Below, piece after piece: positions 36,602 through 44,708 of a stretch of DNA of 64,000 bases. Positions within the stretch are counted from its first letter, which is position 1; each line of letters starts with the position of its first letter. This stretch comes from Aureivirga marina (GTDB taxonomy: Bacteria > Bacteroidota > Bacteroidia > Flavobacteriales > Flavobacteriaceae), in NCBI RefSeq assembly GCF_015767265.1, contig NZ_JADPIB010000003.1:62001-126000 (forward strand). The letters are read 5' to 3'. A program made the position numbers and the translations under genes. The notes under the pieces were generated by a model. The model was given only the letters and a program-made list of their open reading frames with translations, ran no database searches and was not told where the DNA came from.

Positions 36602-38044
36602 ATGAAGAAAATTAGTTTATTAATGAGTTTGGTATTGCTGTTTATTTCAGCAAGTTGTAGTGATGATGACTCTTCGAATAACTCTGGAAATGTTCCTCAA
36701 AATTTAGAGGTTCAAAATTTTATTTGGAAAGGTTTAAATACGTATTATTTTTGGAAAGATCAAGTTCCTAATTTAGCAAATGATCGTTTTTCAAGTCAAG
36801 ATGAATTAAATAATTTTATCGCAAATTATCAACCTGATCCACTTTTTGAATCGTTATTATATCAAAGAAATGTAACGGACAAATGGTCTTGGATTGTAGA
36901 TGATTATGTTGCACTTGAAAAATCATTTCAAGGAGTAACAAAATCAAATGGAATGGAATTCCGTTTATATAGATTTAAAGATTCGCCTTCTCAAGTTTAT
37001 GGTGAAGTTATTTATGTTATACCAAATTCAGATGCAAAAGCAAAAGGAATCACAAGAGGTGATATTTTTACAAAAGTAAATGGAACTGGAATTACAGAAT
37101 CTAATTATAGAGATTTATTATTCTCTTCGGATTCGTACACTATTAGTTTGGCAAATTATAATGGTGGAAATCCAGTTGAAAATGGAACTACAAAAGATTT
37201 AGTAAAAACAGAATTAGATGAAAATCCTGTATTTATTAATGAAGTAATCGAACAATCTGGAAAAAAGATTGGTTATTTAATGTATAATGGATTTGTTAGC
37301 TCATATGATAAAGAGTTAAATAATGCTTTCGGTCAATTAAAAGCAGAAGGCGTAACAGATTTAATTATCGATTTAAGATATAATGGTGGAGGTTCTGTTA
37401 GAACTGCTACATATTTATCTAGTATGGTAACAGGACAATTTACAGGACAAGTTGCAAGTAAAGAAAAATGGAATGCAGAAGTACAAGATTATTTTGTAAA
37501 TAACAATCCAGGAACTTTAGAAAATCATTTTGTTAGTTCAATGACAGATGGAACTGCAATTCAAAGTTTACAATTAGATAATTTATATGTAATTACGACT
37601 AATAATACAGCTTCTGCTAGTGAATTATTAATTAATTCTCTTTTACCATATATTAATGTAAAAACAATTGGACAAACTACAAGTGGAAAATACGTAGGTT
37701 CTATTACAATTTACGATTCTACGAATTTTGGTAGAGAAGGAGCTAACCCAAATCATACTTGGGCAATGCAACCAATTGTTCTTTCTATTGAAAATAAAAA
37801 TGGTGTAAATTTCCCACAAGGAATTGCTCCAACGGAACAAATTGGTGAGCAATCAGGAAATTTAGGAGTTTTAGGTGATGAAAATGAACCATTGTTAAAT
37901 GCTGCTTTAGGTTTAATTACTGGATCAAGTAGTGCAACTTCAAGAGTTTTCCAATCAACTGACTTTAATGAAGAATTTGATTTATCTAAAACACATGCAC
38001 CAAATTTTGGTAGAATGTACATTGATTATAAAACAGCGAGATAA
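36602..38044 (+). CDS. S41-family (C-terminal processing) peptidase lipoprotein
   Basis: 480 residues with a lipoprotein signal ending ISASCSDDDSSNNSG. A PDZ-like domain (about 115-200, IPNSDAKAKGITRGDIFTKVNGTGI) precedes the serine protease domain: LIIDLRYNGGGSV, then the active-site motif NNTASASELLINSL (Ser near 338-340) and the catalytic Lys in GQTTSGKYVGS. It cleaves C-terminal ends of envelope proteins. The Asp/Ser/Asn-rich linker after the lipid Cys is usual for surface lipoproteins. Single gene divergent from the sigma operon. Confidence 0.92.
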   Translation: MKKISLLMSLVLLFISASCSDDDSSNNSGNVPQNLEVQNFIWKGLNTYYFWKDQVPNLANDRFSSQDELNNFIANYQPDPLFESLLYQRNVTDKWSWIVDDYVALEKSFQGVTKSNGMEFRLYRFKDSPSQVYGEVIYVIPNSDAKAKGITRGDIFTKVNGTGITESNYRDLLFSSDSYTISLANYNGGNPVENGTTKDLVKTELDENPVFINEVIEQSGKKIGYLMYNGFVSSYDKELNNAFGQLKAEGVTDLIIDLRYNGGGSVRTATYLSSMVTGQFTGQVASKEKWNAEVQDYFVNNNPGTLENHFVSSMTDGTAIQSLQLDNLYVITTNNTASASELLINSLLPYINVKTIGQTTSGKYVGSITIYDSTNFGREGANPNHTWAMQPIVLSIENKNGVNFPQGIAPTEQIGEQSGNLGVLGDENEPLLNAALGLITGSSSATSRVFQSTDFNEEFDLSKTHAPNFGRMYIDYKTAR

Positions 38045-38067
38045 ATTATTAATATTCAATTATAATA

Positions 38068-38103
38068 TGAAAAGGCTTAAAGTTTACTCTTTAAGCTTTT
38101 TTA
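38068..38103 (+). terminator. Terminator after the S41 peptidase gene
   Basis: GCTTAAAG / CTTTAAGC stem with six-base loop, extended by A and T runs. Confidence 0.88.
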
Positions 38104-38142
38104 TTTTCTAAATTAAAAGGTTTTAAAAGAAATACATAAAAC

Positions 38143-38177
38143 AAAAAAAGGATTCCGTTTTTGGAATCCTTTTTTTG
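38143..38177 (-). terminator. Terminator of the tRNA-His pair
   Basis: AGGATTCC / GGAATCCT stem with a T run on the minus strand, directly after the second tRNA copy. Confidence 0.88.
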
Positions 38178-38180
38178 TAG

Positions 38181-38255
38181 GGTGAAAGACCGGTTTCGAA
38201 CCGGCGACCTCCGGAACCACAATCCGGCGCTCTAACCAGCTGAGCTACAATCACC
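38181..38255 (-). tRNA. tRNA-His (GTG), distal copy
   Basis: Anticodon loop TTGTGGT with anticodon GTG. The D arm (TAGCTCAGCTGGTTAGAGC), anticodon stem CCGGA/TCCGG and T arm GCCGG-TTCGAAA-CCGGT are all canonical. The encoded extra G at -1 opposite C73 is the tRNA-His identity mark. In the acceptor stem two adjacent U-U oppositions interrupt an otherwise paired helix. The 3' CCA is not encoded. Confidence 0.95.
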
Positions 38256-38276
38256 ATGTTAAAACAAAAAGCTTAG

Positions 38277-38351
38277 GGTGAAAGACCGGTTTCGAACCGG
38301 CGACCTCCGGAACCACAATCCGGCGCTCTAACCAGCTGAGCTACAATCACC
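38277..38351 (-). tRNA. tRNA-His (GTG), proximal copy
   Basis: Sequence identical to the copy at 38181-38255, separated from it by 21 bases, so the two form one short transcript. Carries the -1 G and anticodon GTG. Promoter at 38387-38416. Confidence 0.95.
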
Positions 38352-38386
38352 ATTTTACTTGTTATAGCGTTTTGTTTTAACGGGTG

Positions 38387-38416
38387 CAAATATACGTCTT
38401 TAGTTGATATTTGCAA
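38387..38416 (-). promoter_or_regulatory. Full Bacteroidota promoter of the tRNA-His pair
   Basis: On the minus strand TTG, 19 bases, TATATTTG: the textbook -33/-7 arrangement, about 35 bases before the first tRNA. The best promoter in the window. Confidence 0.85.
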
Positions 38417-38489
38417 GGGTTTTCGTAAAAAATATTTTTATTTTTTTTAATAAATTTTTTAACTGATTGATAAATAATAGTATAAAAAA

Positions 38490-39374
38490 TTAATTTTTTG
38501 GTGCTTTATTCATATGTTTAAATCTTTTGTGTGTCCAAAAGTAATATTCCGGCTTATTTCTAATTTGTTTCTCTAAAAGTGAAATATATGTATCAGTGAT
38601 TTTAAAATTTTCTACTGAATTTGGTTCTTCTGTGATAGTTTTAAAAGTTGCTTCATAATATCCTCTTTTAATTTTTTCCACATTAATATAAACTACTGCA
38701 AAGTCATATTTTTTAGCCATAACTTCTGTTCCAACAAAAATTGGAACTTTTACTCCTAGAAAAGTAGACCAGTAATTTGCTTTTTTCAATTGTGGAGATT
38801 GATCACTTAATAAACCATAAATAGATAAAATATTATTTTCGAAATTATCTTGTACTTTTCTCTTAATTCTTGTTGAAGGAACTAAGTTTGTATTAAATCT
38901 TCCTCTTGTATTTTTAATTGCTTTGTCAAAATATGGATTTCCAATTTTTGTATAAGCAGCAAAACCTTCAAAATCTAAAAAACGAGCCAAATGAGCCATC
39001 CATTCCCAATTTGCATAATGAGAACCCATGACAATAACAGTTTTGTTCTTTTTTTCTAATTCTTTTAAAAGTTCAATGTTTTTAAATTTATAGCGTTTGT
39101 TGATTTCTTTTCCAGAAATAGTGAATGTTTTCATCATTTCTAAAAAAATATCTACAAAGTGGCTGTAGAACTTTTTTTCTATGTTTTTTAATTCTTTATG
39201 TGATTTTTCAGGAAAAGCTAATTTTAAATTATTAAAAACAACTTTTTTTCTATATCCAATTACATAATAAAGTAAAAAGAACAAAACGTCTGATAATAAA
39301 TATAATAAAGGAAATGGCAAAATGGAAATAAGCCAAATAATCGGGTAAACTAAGATAAATACTATTAATTGCAT
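38490..39374 (-). CDS. Lysophospholipid/lipid A acyltransferase (LpxL/HtrB-like)
   Basis: 294 residues from the ATG at 39374; the frame extends to a TTG 18 bases upstream. An N-terminal membrane anchor (LIVFILVYPIIWLISILPFPLLYLLSDVLFFLLYYV) is followed by the acyltransferase motif VMGSHYANWEWMAHLARF (H-x4-D/E-type), then TKIGNPYFDKAIKNTRGRFNTNLV and LLSDQSPQLKKANYWSTFLGVKVP. The family transfers secondary acyl chains to lipid A at the inner membrane; some flavobacterial members act on other lipids. Divergent from a rhomboid gene. Confidence 0.88.
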   Translation of the reverse strand: MQLIVFILVYPIIWLISILPFPLLYLLSDVLFFLLYYVIGYRKKVVFNNLKLAFPEKSHKELKNIEKKFYSHFVDIFLEMMKTFTISGKEINKRYKFKNIELLKELEKKNKTVIVMGSHYANWEWMAHLARFLDFEGFAAYTKIGNPYFDKAIKNTRGRFNTNLVPSTRIKRKVQDNFENNILSIYGLLSDQSPQLKKANYWSTFLGVKVPIFVGTEVMAKKYDFAVVYINVEKIKRGYYEATFKTITEEPNSVENFKITDTYISLLEKQIRNKPEYYFWTHKRFKHMNKAPKN

Positions 39375-39408
39375 AACTTTAAAAATATGCAAATATCGGA
39401 TATAATTT

Positions 39409-39416
39409 TATCTTTG
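39409..39416 (+). promoter_or_regulatory. -7 promoter element of the rhomboid gene
   Basis: TATCTTTG, exact TAnnTTTG match, 20 bases before the ATG. Confidence 0.5.
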
Positions 39417-39436
39417 ATAAAAAAAGAAGAAAAAAT

Positions 39437-40075
39437 ATGAACAAAATTGTATTAGGAATTATTGTTTTAAATGTATTAGTGTCGTGGAAAGGTTTTGGAG
39501 ATAGACATTTTTTTGATCGTTATAAATTCCAAGTAGGACCAATTTTACAAGGGGAAAAGTTTCGAATGTTTTCGTCTGGATTCTTACATGCAGATTGGAT
39601 ACATTTATTCTTTAATATGTATGCACTTTATTTATTTTCAGAAAATGTAATCTATAATTTAAATATCTGGAACTTTTTATTGATTTATGTTGGAAGTTTA
39701 TTTGTTGGAAGTATGTTGTCTTTATATTATCATAAACATGATTATTATTATAGCGCAATTGGTGCTTCAGGAGCTGTTTCAGGAGTTTTATACTCAGCTA
39801 TTTTGCTTTCGCCAGAAATGAAATTACTAATTTTCCCTTTACCAATTCCACTTCCAGCTTATGTTTTTGGAATTTTATATTTATTATACACAATTTATGG
39901 AATGAAAAAGCAATTAGGTAATATTGGACATGACGCACATCTTGGAGGAGCTGTTACAGGTTTTGTTTTAACTTTAATGATGCAACCTTCTTTGTTTATT
40001 ACTGAAAAATGGCTTGTAATCGGTTTAGCACTTCCTTTAATTATACTTTTCATTTTTGAGAAAAAAATTAGATGA
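39437..40075 (+). CDS. Rhomboid-family intramembrane serine protease
   Basis: 212 residues with about six membrane spans. The catalytic dyad is present: Ser in YYSAIGASGAVSG and His in GHDAHLGGAVTGF. The N-terminal HADWIHLFFNMYALYLFSE (Asn-containing oxyanion loop) is also typical. Cleaves membrane-anchored substrates within the bilayer; substrate unknown. Single gene. Confidence 0.93.
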   Translation: MNKIVLGIIVLNVLVSWKGFGDRHFFDRYKFQVGPILQGEKFRMFSSGFLHADWIHLFFNMYALYLFSENVIYNLNIWNFLLIYVGSLFVGSMLSLYYHKHDYYYSAIGASGAVSGVLYSAILLSPEMKLLIFPLPIPLPAYVFGILYLLYTIYGMKKQLGNIGHDAHLGGAVTGFVLTLMMQPSLFITEKWLVIGLALPLIILFIFEKKIR

Positions 40076-40170
40076 TAAAATCTAGAAATATTATAATAGA
40101 AACCAAAATTTGTATAATTCAAAAACCACTATTTGAAAGAACTTTGTCATAAACTATAAAATAATAGAAA

Positions 40171-41082
40171 ATGGCAAAGAAATGGAACACAGAAAATATC
40201 CCAAGTCAAATGGGAAAAACTTTTGTTATTACAGGAGCGAATAGTGGATTAGGCTTTGGGACGACTAAAGAACTTGCTAAAAAAGATGCTAGAATCGTTA
40301 TGGCAGTAAGAAACCTTGAAAAAGGTAAAAGAGCTGTACAGAAGATTAAAAAAGAAGTTCCAAATGCAAATTTAGATTTGATGAAATTGGATTTAGGCGA
40401 TTTGGTTTCTATTAAAAATTTTTCTCATGAATTCCTTCGAAAATATCAAGAATTACATGTGTTAATTAATAATGCTGGAGTGATGATGCCAAATTCAAAA
40501 AAACAAACAAAACAAGGTTTTGAATTGCAGTTTGGTACAAATCACATCGGACATTTTACCTTGACTAAATATTTATTTCCAATTTTAAATAAAACACCAA
40601 ATTCAAGAATTGTAACTTTAAGTAGTTTGGTTGCAAAAATGAAAAAAGCAGATATTTATTGGAATGATCTGCATTGGGAGAAGTCTTATGATAAAATGGC
40701 TTCTTATGCGCAAAGTAAATTATCTAATATGATGTTTGGAATAGAATTGGATAAATTATTAAAAGAAAAGAAAAGTCATGTGAAATCTGTTCTTGCACAT
40801 CCAGGTTATACTGCAACAAATTTGCAACAACATATGGGGTTTCAGGGAATTGTGATGAATTTTTTAATGGCTCAAAAAATAGAAATGGGAATTTTACCTT
40901 CTCTAAGAGCTGCAACTGATACTAATGTAAAAGGTGGTGAATATTATGGGCCAGAAAAAATGTCAAATTGGAGAGGATTTCCTGTTTTGAATGAAATAAA
41001 TGTAATGGCTAATAATAGAGAAATTACGAAAAAGCTTTGGGGAAAAACAGAAGAATTTTCAGGAATTAAATTTGAAATATAA
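40171..41082 (+). CDS. Short-chain dehydrogenase/reductase
   Basis: 303 residues. The Rossmann motif is TGANSGLGFGTTKELAKK, with HVLINNAGVM and the catalytic YAQSKLSNM (Tyr and Lys). The size and LVAKMKKADIYWNDLHWEKSYD segment place it near retinol-dehydrogenase/WW-oxidoreductase-like SDRs. Substrate unknown. Stop and next start overlap (TAATG), so it is coupled to the following AraC regulator, which may control it. Confidence 0.9.
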   Translation: MAKKWNTENIPSQMGKTFVITGANSGLGFGTTKELAKKDARIVMAVRNLEKGKRAVQKIKKEVPNANLDLMKLDLGDLVSIKNFSHEFLRKYQELHVLINNAGVMMPNSKKQTKQGFELQFGTNHIGHFTLTKYLFPILNKTPNSRIVTLSSLVAKMKKADIYWNDLHWEKSYDKMASYAQSKLSNMMFGIELDKLLKEKKSHVKSVLAHPGYTATNLQQHMGFQGIVMNFLMAQKIEMGILPSLRAATDTNVKGGEYYGPEKMSNWRGFPVLNEINVMANNREITKKLWGKTEEFSGIKFEI

Positions 41083-41993
41083 TGAAAGATATTTTGCATA
41101 TAAAATCTGTGAGTGAGTTGGCGAAAACTTCAAATTTAAAAGAAGCACAGCATCCTTTGATTTTAGTTATAGATTTGTCTGAAATTGAATTCACTGAAGA
41201 AATGATTCATAAAAAAGTTGTTTCAGATTTATATGTAATTTCTTTAAAAATAAAATCACCAAAAGGATTTTCTTATGGAAGAAGTTTTATTGATTTTCAA
41301 GAAGGAAGTTTATATGGAATGGCTCCAGGACAATCTTTTGCTTATGATAGAATTTCAAAAAAAGGAGATTTTAATGGTTGGGCAATTTATTTTCATCCTA
41401 ATTTATTATTCAAGTCAAATTTAATGGAGAAAATTCATGAATATGCTTTTTTTGAATATGAAACAGATGAAGCTTTGCATCTTTCCATGAAAGAAAAAGA
41501 AAGTATAACTTCAATTATGAAGAAAATTAAAGAGGAAAGTGAATTAAATACAGATGAATTTAGTAATGACATTATTGTTTCAAATATTGAATTACTATTA
41601 AATTATATTAAGAGATATTATAATCGTCAATTTCTTACGAGAACTTCTATTTCTAAAGATATAGTGACGCGATTTGAAAGTGAATTAAAGAAATTTTTTA
41701 AAGAAGAAAATTTAGAAACAAAAGGAATTCCAAATGTGCGTTATTTCTCTGATAAATTACATCTTTCTTCCAGTTATTTAAGTGATTTATTAAAAAAAGA
41801 AACAGGAAAAAATATTCAAGAATATATTCATTATCAATTGATAGAAAAAGCAAAATATTTGTTGTTGAATTCGAATAATTCTGTGACAGAAATTGCGTAT
41901 CAACTGGGATTTGAATATCCACCATATTTTAGTAGACTTTTCAAGAAAAAACTTGGAATAACTCCAACAAAATTTCGTGAAAATTTGAATTAA
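41082..41993 (+). CDS. AraC-family transcriptional regulator
   Basis: 303 residues. The C-terminal pair of helix-turn-helix motifs (about 205-302) is complete: LHLSSSYLSDLLKKETGKNIQEYIHYQLIEKAKYLLLNS and VTEIAYQLGFEYPPYFSRLFKKKLGITPTKFR. The N-terminal part (YGRSFIDFQEGSLYGMAPGQSF) is a cupin-like ligand or cofactor domain. It is translationally coupled to the SDR, suggesting that it responds to the SDR's substrate or product; that is inference. Confidence 0.93.
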   Translation: MKDILHIKSVSELAKTSNLKEAQHPLILVIDLSEIEFTEEMIHKKVVSDLYVISLKIKSPKGFSYGRSFIDFQEGSLYGMAPGQSFAYDRISKKGDFNGWAIYFHPNLLFKSNLMEKIHEYAFFEYETDEALHLSMKEKESITSIMKKIKEESELNTDEFSNDIIVSNIELLLNYIKRYYNRQFLTRTSISKDIVTRFESELKKFFKEENLETKGIPNVRYFSDKLHLSSSYLSDLLKKETGKNIQEYIHYQLIEKAKYLLLNSNNSVTEIAYQLGFEYPPYFSRLFKKKLGITPTKFRENLN

Positions 41994-41995
41994 AT

Positions 41996-42036
41996 AAAAA
42001 GCAGAATCGACTTTCCTAAAATCAATTCTGCTTTTT
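41996..42036. terminator. Terminator between AraC regulator and small membrane gene
   Basis: AAAAAGCAGAAT / ATTCTGCTTTTT stem with a 17-base loop. Confidence 0.8.
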
Positions 42037-42046
42037 ATATTATTCT

Positions 42047-42325
42047 CTAAGTATATTTTAATTTTAAAACTTTTAAATATGTGTAATTTCCAATAAACCC
42101 ACCTATAAATAAAGAAGAAATTATATTAAAAAGATTTGGTGATGGATGCCCATTTTCACCTGGAAATGTTCCGTAAAATAATTTCATAAAAGAATTCATT
42201 TCATTTGTGTGATAAAAGCACGGATCTGGAATTAATAAATTATAGATAATCCCATAACTTATAAAAAATGAAATTCCAGCAAAAACGATTATAAAAATGA
42301 TTCTAATCCATCTTTTTCTTTTCAT
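42047..42325 (-). CDS. Small hypothetical membrane protein
   Basis: 92 residues, two spans: RIIFIIVFAGISFFISYGIIYNLLI near the N-terminus and NIISSLFIGGFIGNYTYLKVL near the C-terminus, with a polar loop between. No family recognised. Its ATG is 6 bases after the methyltransferase stop, so probably part of that transcript. Confidence 0.65.
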   Translation of the reverse strand: MKRKRWIRIIFIIVFAGISFFISYGIIYNLLIPDPCFYHTNEMNSFMKLFYGTFPGENGHPSPNLFNIISSLFIGGFIGNYTYLKVLKLKYT

Positions 42326-42331
42326 ATTATT

Positions 42332-42910
42332 TTATTTTTCAGCAATAAAAAATAATTCTTTTCCTAATCTTGGTTTTATAGAATTATAACATTTTTCCAT
42401 TTTTACAGCAGAAAAATGTGTGTTAAAAAGAGAAAGATATTCCTCTTTATTTCCACCAAATGGAGGAGAAGTATGTTCTTCAAAAGTATTAAAAAGTAAA
42501 CCTATAATTTTTCCATTTTTAGAAAGAAGATCATGCATTTTCTCAATATAATTAACTCTTAATTCAGGATTTAAAGCACAAAAAAATGTTTGTTCAATAA
42601 TTAAATCAAAAGAATTTTCATATTGAAAAAGATCAGATTGAATAATATGTTTTTTTGGAAAAGTAGGATGTTTTTCTTTAAAATTGTCCAATGGATTTTT
42701 TGCAATATCTAAAATATGAACATTTGTAAATCCATTTTCATGTAAAAAAGCTGCTTCATGAGCATTTCCAGCACCAGGAATTAAAATTTTAATATCTTTA
42801 TTTTTCAATTGTAAAACATATTCCTTTATTGGTGTTGAAACATGGCCAATATCCCAACCAATTTCATTTTCTTCATATCGGTTTTCCCAATATTCTTTAT
42901 TCAGTTCCAT
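42332..42910 (-). CDS. Class I SAM-dependent methyltransferase, TPMT-like
   Basis: 192 residues. The start WENRYEENEIGWDIGHVSTPIKEYV and the glycine motif IKILIPGAGNAHEAAFL are those of the thiopurine S-methyltransferase family, including the FDLIIEQTFFCALNPELR segment. The bacterial members often methylate thiol or selenium/tellurium compounds. Substrate unknown. Overlaps the preceding S4-domain gene by 14 bases, so cotranscribed. Confidence 0.87.
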   Translation of the reverse strand: MELNKEYWENRYEENEIGWDIGHVSTPIKEYVLQLKNKDIKILIPGAGNAHEAAFLHENGFTNVHILDIAKNPLDNFKEKHPTFPKKHIIQSDLFQYENSFDLIIEQTFFCALNPELRVNYIEKMHDLLSKNGKIIGLLFNTFEEHTSPPFGGNKEEYLSLFNTHFSAVKMEKCYNSIKPRLGKELFFIAEK

Positions 42911-43292
42911 GATTTTCTTCTATATATGTATCATCTGTATATTCGTCAATATCTCTTCGATCTTTTTTCGTCGGTCTTCCAGTTCCTTTTTTACGATAAT
43001 AATCTTTTGAATATTTCAGAAGTTCTAAATGTTCAAACTCTTCTTTTGGAGTAATATCTTTTCTGTATAAATCAACCAATTTTGCCCCAACACGATTTGG
43101 TGGAATGTCCATGACAATTATTTGGTAGTTTATTTGGTTTTTTCTAACGATGATTTTTTCTGTTCCAAACACTTCTTTTGAAGGTTTTACATTCGAACCT
43201 TCAATCTTTACATGTCCTTTTTTACAAGCATCTGTAGCAATTGAACGTGTCTTAAACATACGAATACACCACAAATATTTATCTATTCTCAT
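42897..43292 (-). CDS. S4-domain RNA-binding protein, Hsp15-like
   Basis: 131 residues from the ATG at 43292 (MRIDKYLWCIRMFKTRSIATD). The longest frame opens at a TTG at 43328, but that codon lies inside the promoter -7 element. The S4 fold occupies the first 60 residues (ACKKGHVKIEGSNVKPSKEV); the tail is basic. Hsp15 binds 50S subunits carrying a nascent chain and helps recycling after heat stress. First gene of the operon with the methyltransferase. Confidence 0.88.
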   Translation of the reverse strand: MRIDKYLWCIRMFKTRSIATDACKKGHVKIEGSNVKPSKEVFGTEKIIVRKNQINYQIIVMDIPPNRVGAKLVDLYRKDITPKEEFEHLELLKYSKDYYRKKGTGRPTKKDRRDIDEYTDDTYIEENHGTE

Positions 43293-43325
43293 ACAATAAT
43301 CTAAATTTTTTCGTTTGTCTTTTAA

Positions 43326-43333
43326 CAAAGGTA
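43326..43333 (-). promoter_or_regulatory. -7 promoter element of the S4-domain gene
   Basis: Reads TACCTTTG on the minus strand, exact TAnnTTTG match, 33 bases before the ATG at 43292. It rules out the TTG start at 43328. Confidence 0.6.
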
Positions 43334-43370
43334 TGAAAATTGTATCTTGCGGACTTAAATTTGTATTAAA

Positions 43371-44309
43371 ATGAAATTAAAAAGAATCGTATTAGCATTG
43401 TTTGCTACCCTTTCTATTATTGCATGTAAAAGCGATGATGATGGATTTAATCATGCTGCGCAAGCAATTACAGATGATGAAGATATTGTAGATTATTTAA
43501 AGACACATTACTTAGACACAACTGATGATGAAATTAAGGATATAGATGGAAGTCAAACGCCTCTTTTTGATCAGATGTTGGAGAAAAAAGTTTTAAGAAA
43601 TAATATTGAATATACACTTTATTATTATGTAGAAAATGAAGGTGTAACTATTTCTCCTACACCAGTAGATTCTGTTTTAGTAAATTATAAAGGAAGTTTG
43701 TTAAACGGAGATGTTTTTGAAGAAAGAAAAAACGATATTTGGTTAACATTAAACAGTGTAATTGCAGGTTGGGCTCATGGATTACCAAACTTTAAAGGAG
43801 GAATTTTACAAACGAATGATGATGGAACTTTCGATTATGTTGATAATGGAAAAGGAATTATTGTAATGCCTTCTGGATTAGGATATGGAACAAGCGCTGG
43901 AGGTTTAATTCCTGCAAATTCTCCTTTAGTTTTCCAAGTTAATCTAGATGATGTGAATATTACAGATACGGATGGAGATGGATTATTAAGTAAATTCGAA
44001 GATCCAAATGGTGATGGTGAGTATGATGATGATACGGATAATGATAATTTCTTGAATTTCTTAGATGGAGATGATGATAATGATGGGATTTTAACAAAAT
44101 ATGAAAATGCAGATCCAAATGGTGATGGTAATCCAAGTGATGCTATTGATACAGATGGTGATGGAATTCCAAATTATTTAGATCCAGATGATGATAATGA
44201 TGGAAAAGAAACGATTAGAGAAAATGCAGATGAAAATCGTGATGGAAATCCAGATGATGCAAGAGATTCGGATAATGATGGAACTCCAGATTATTTAGAT
44301 AATAACTAG
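43371..44309 (+). CDS. FKBP-type prolyl isomerase lipoprotein with calcium-binding repeats
   Basis: 312 residues. The lipobox (LSIIACKSDDDG) makes it an envelope lipoprotein. The FKBP domain spans about 90-205: DSVLVNYKGSLLNGDVFEER, and GLGYGTSAGGLIPANSPLVFQVNL. The C-terminal 100 residues consist of TSP3-type repeats rich in D-x-D-x-D-G (DTDGDGLLSKFEDPNGDGEY, DTDGDGIPNYLDPDDDNDG), which bind calcium. It should fold envelope proteins; a gliding-motility role, as for some flavobacterial FKBP lipoproteins, is only possible. Confidence 0.92.
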   Translation: MKLKRIVLALFATLSIIACKSDDDGFNHAAQAITDDEDIVDYLKTHYLDTTDDEIKDIDGSQTPLFDQMLEKKVLRNNIEYTLYYYVENEGVTISPTPVDSVLVNYKGSLLNGDVFEERKNDIWLTLNSVIAGWAHGLPNFKGGILQTNDDGTFDYVDNGKGIIVMPSGLGYGTSAGGLIPANSPLVFQVNLDDVNITDTDGDGLLSKFEDPNGDGEYDDDTDNDNFLNFLDGDDDNDGILTKYENADPNGDGNPSDAIDTDGDGIPNYLDPDDDNDGKETIRENADENRDGNPDDARDSDNDGTPDYLDNN

Positions 44310-44331
44310 AATTAAGATATAAAAAAAACTG

Positions 44332-44359
44332 AAAAGGCTGATTTTTAAATCAGCCTTTT
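44332..44359 (+). terminator. Terminator after the FKBP gene
   Basis: GGCTGATTT / AAATCAGCC stem, two-base loop, A run before and T run after. Confidence 0.88.
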
Positions 44360-44469
44360 TTTGTTTAAAATATGATATTTGTTTGTATTATAATTAACTT
44401 AATTATATATATTTGGATATAATTATAGAAAATATGTTAAAAATTTAATATTAAGGCGAAAAAAATATT

Positions 44470-44646
44470 ATGAGTGATGATTTAAAAAGAAGAGGACCAG
44501 AAGATCCAAAAAAAATTAATGTAAATCAACCTTGGGAATTGAATTACTGGGCTAATAAATTTAACGTTTCTCAAAGTCAAATTGAAAAGGCCGTTGAAGA
44601 AGTTGGTGTTTTTGCTGATGAAGTGAAAAAACATCTTCAGAAGTAA
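44470..44646 (+). CDS. DUF3606 small protein
   Basis: 58 residues, begins MSDDLKRRGPEDPKKINVNQ and continues PWELNYWANKFNVSQSQIEKAV, then EEVGVFADEVKKHLQK. The Pro-Trp-Glu-Leu-x-Tyr-Trp core and the KFNVSQSQIEKAVEEVG helix match the DUF3606 family of small proteins of unknown function. ATG start. It is too short to have been found by length alone, but the frame is clean and the family match convincing. Ends 6 bases before a long inverted repeat. Confidence 0.85.
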   Translation: MSDDLKRRGPEDPKKINVNQPWELNYWANKFNVSQSQIEKAVEEVGVFADEVKKHLQK

Positions 44647-44651
44647 AACTT

Positions 44652-44708
44652 TATTCAATGAGAAGAAATAATATTTTATCTTGAGATATTATTTCTTCTC
44701 ATTGAATA
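44652..44708. repeat. Long perfect inverted repeat, probable bidirectional terminator
   Basis: A 23-base perfect stem (44652-44674 with 44686-44708) around an 11-base loop. The right arm overlaps the stop codon and last codons of the AraC gene at 44699. Longer than the other hairpins in the window. Confidence 0.8.

Noticed and set aside
38045-38489. rRNA operon near the tRNA-His pair
   Set aside because: Only two tRNA genes, terminators and a promoter are present; no rRNA sequence.
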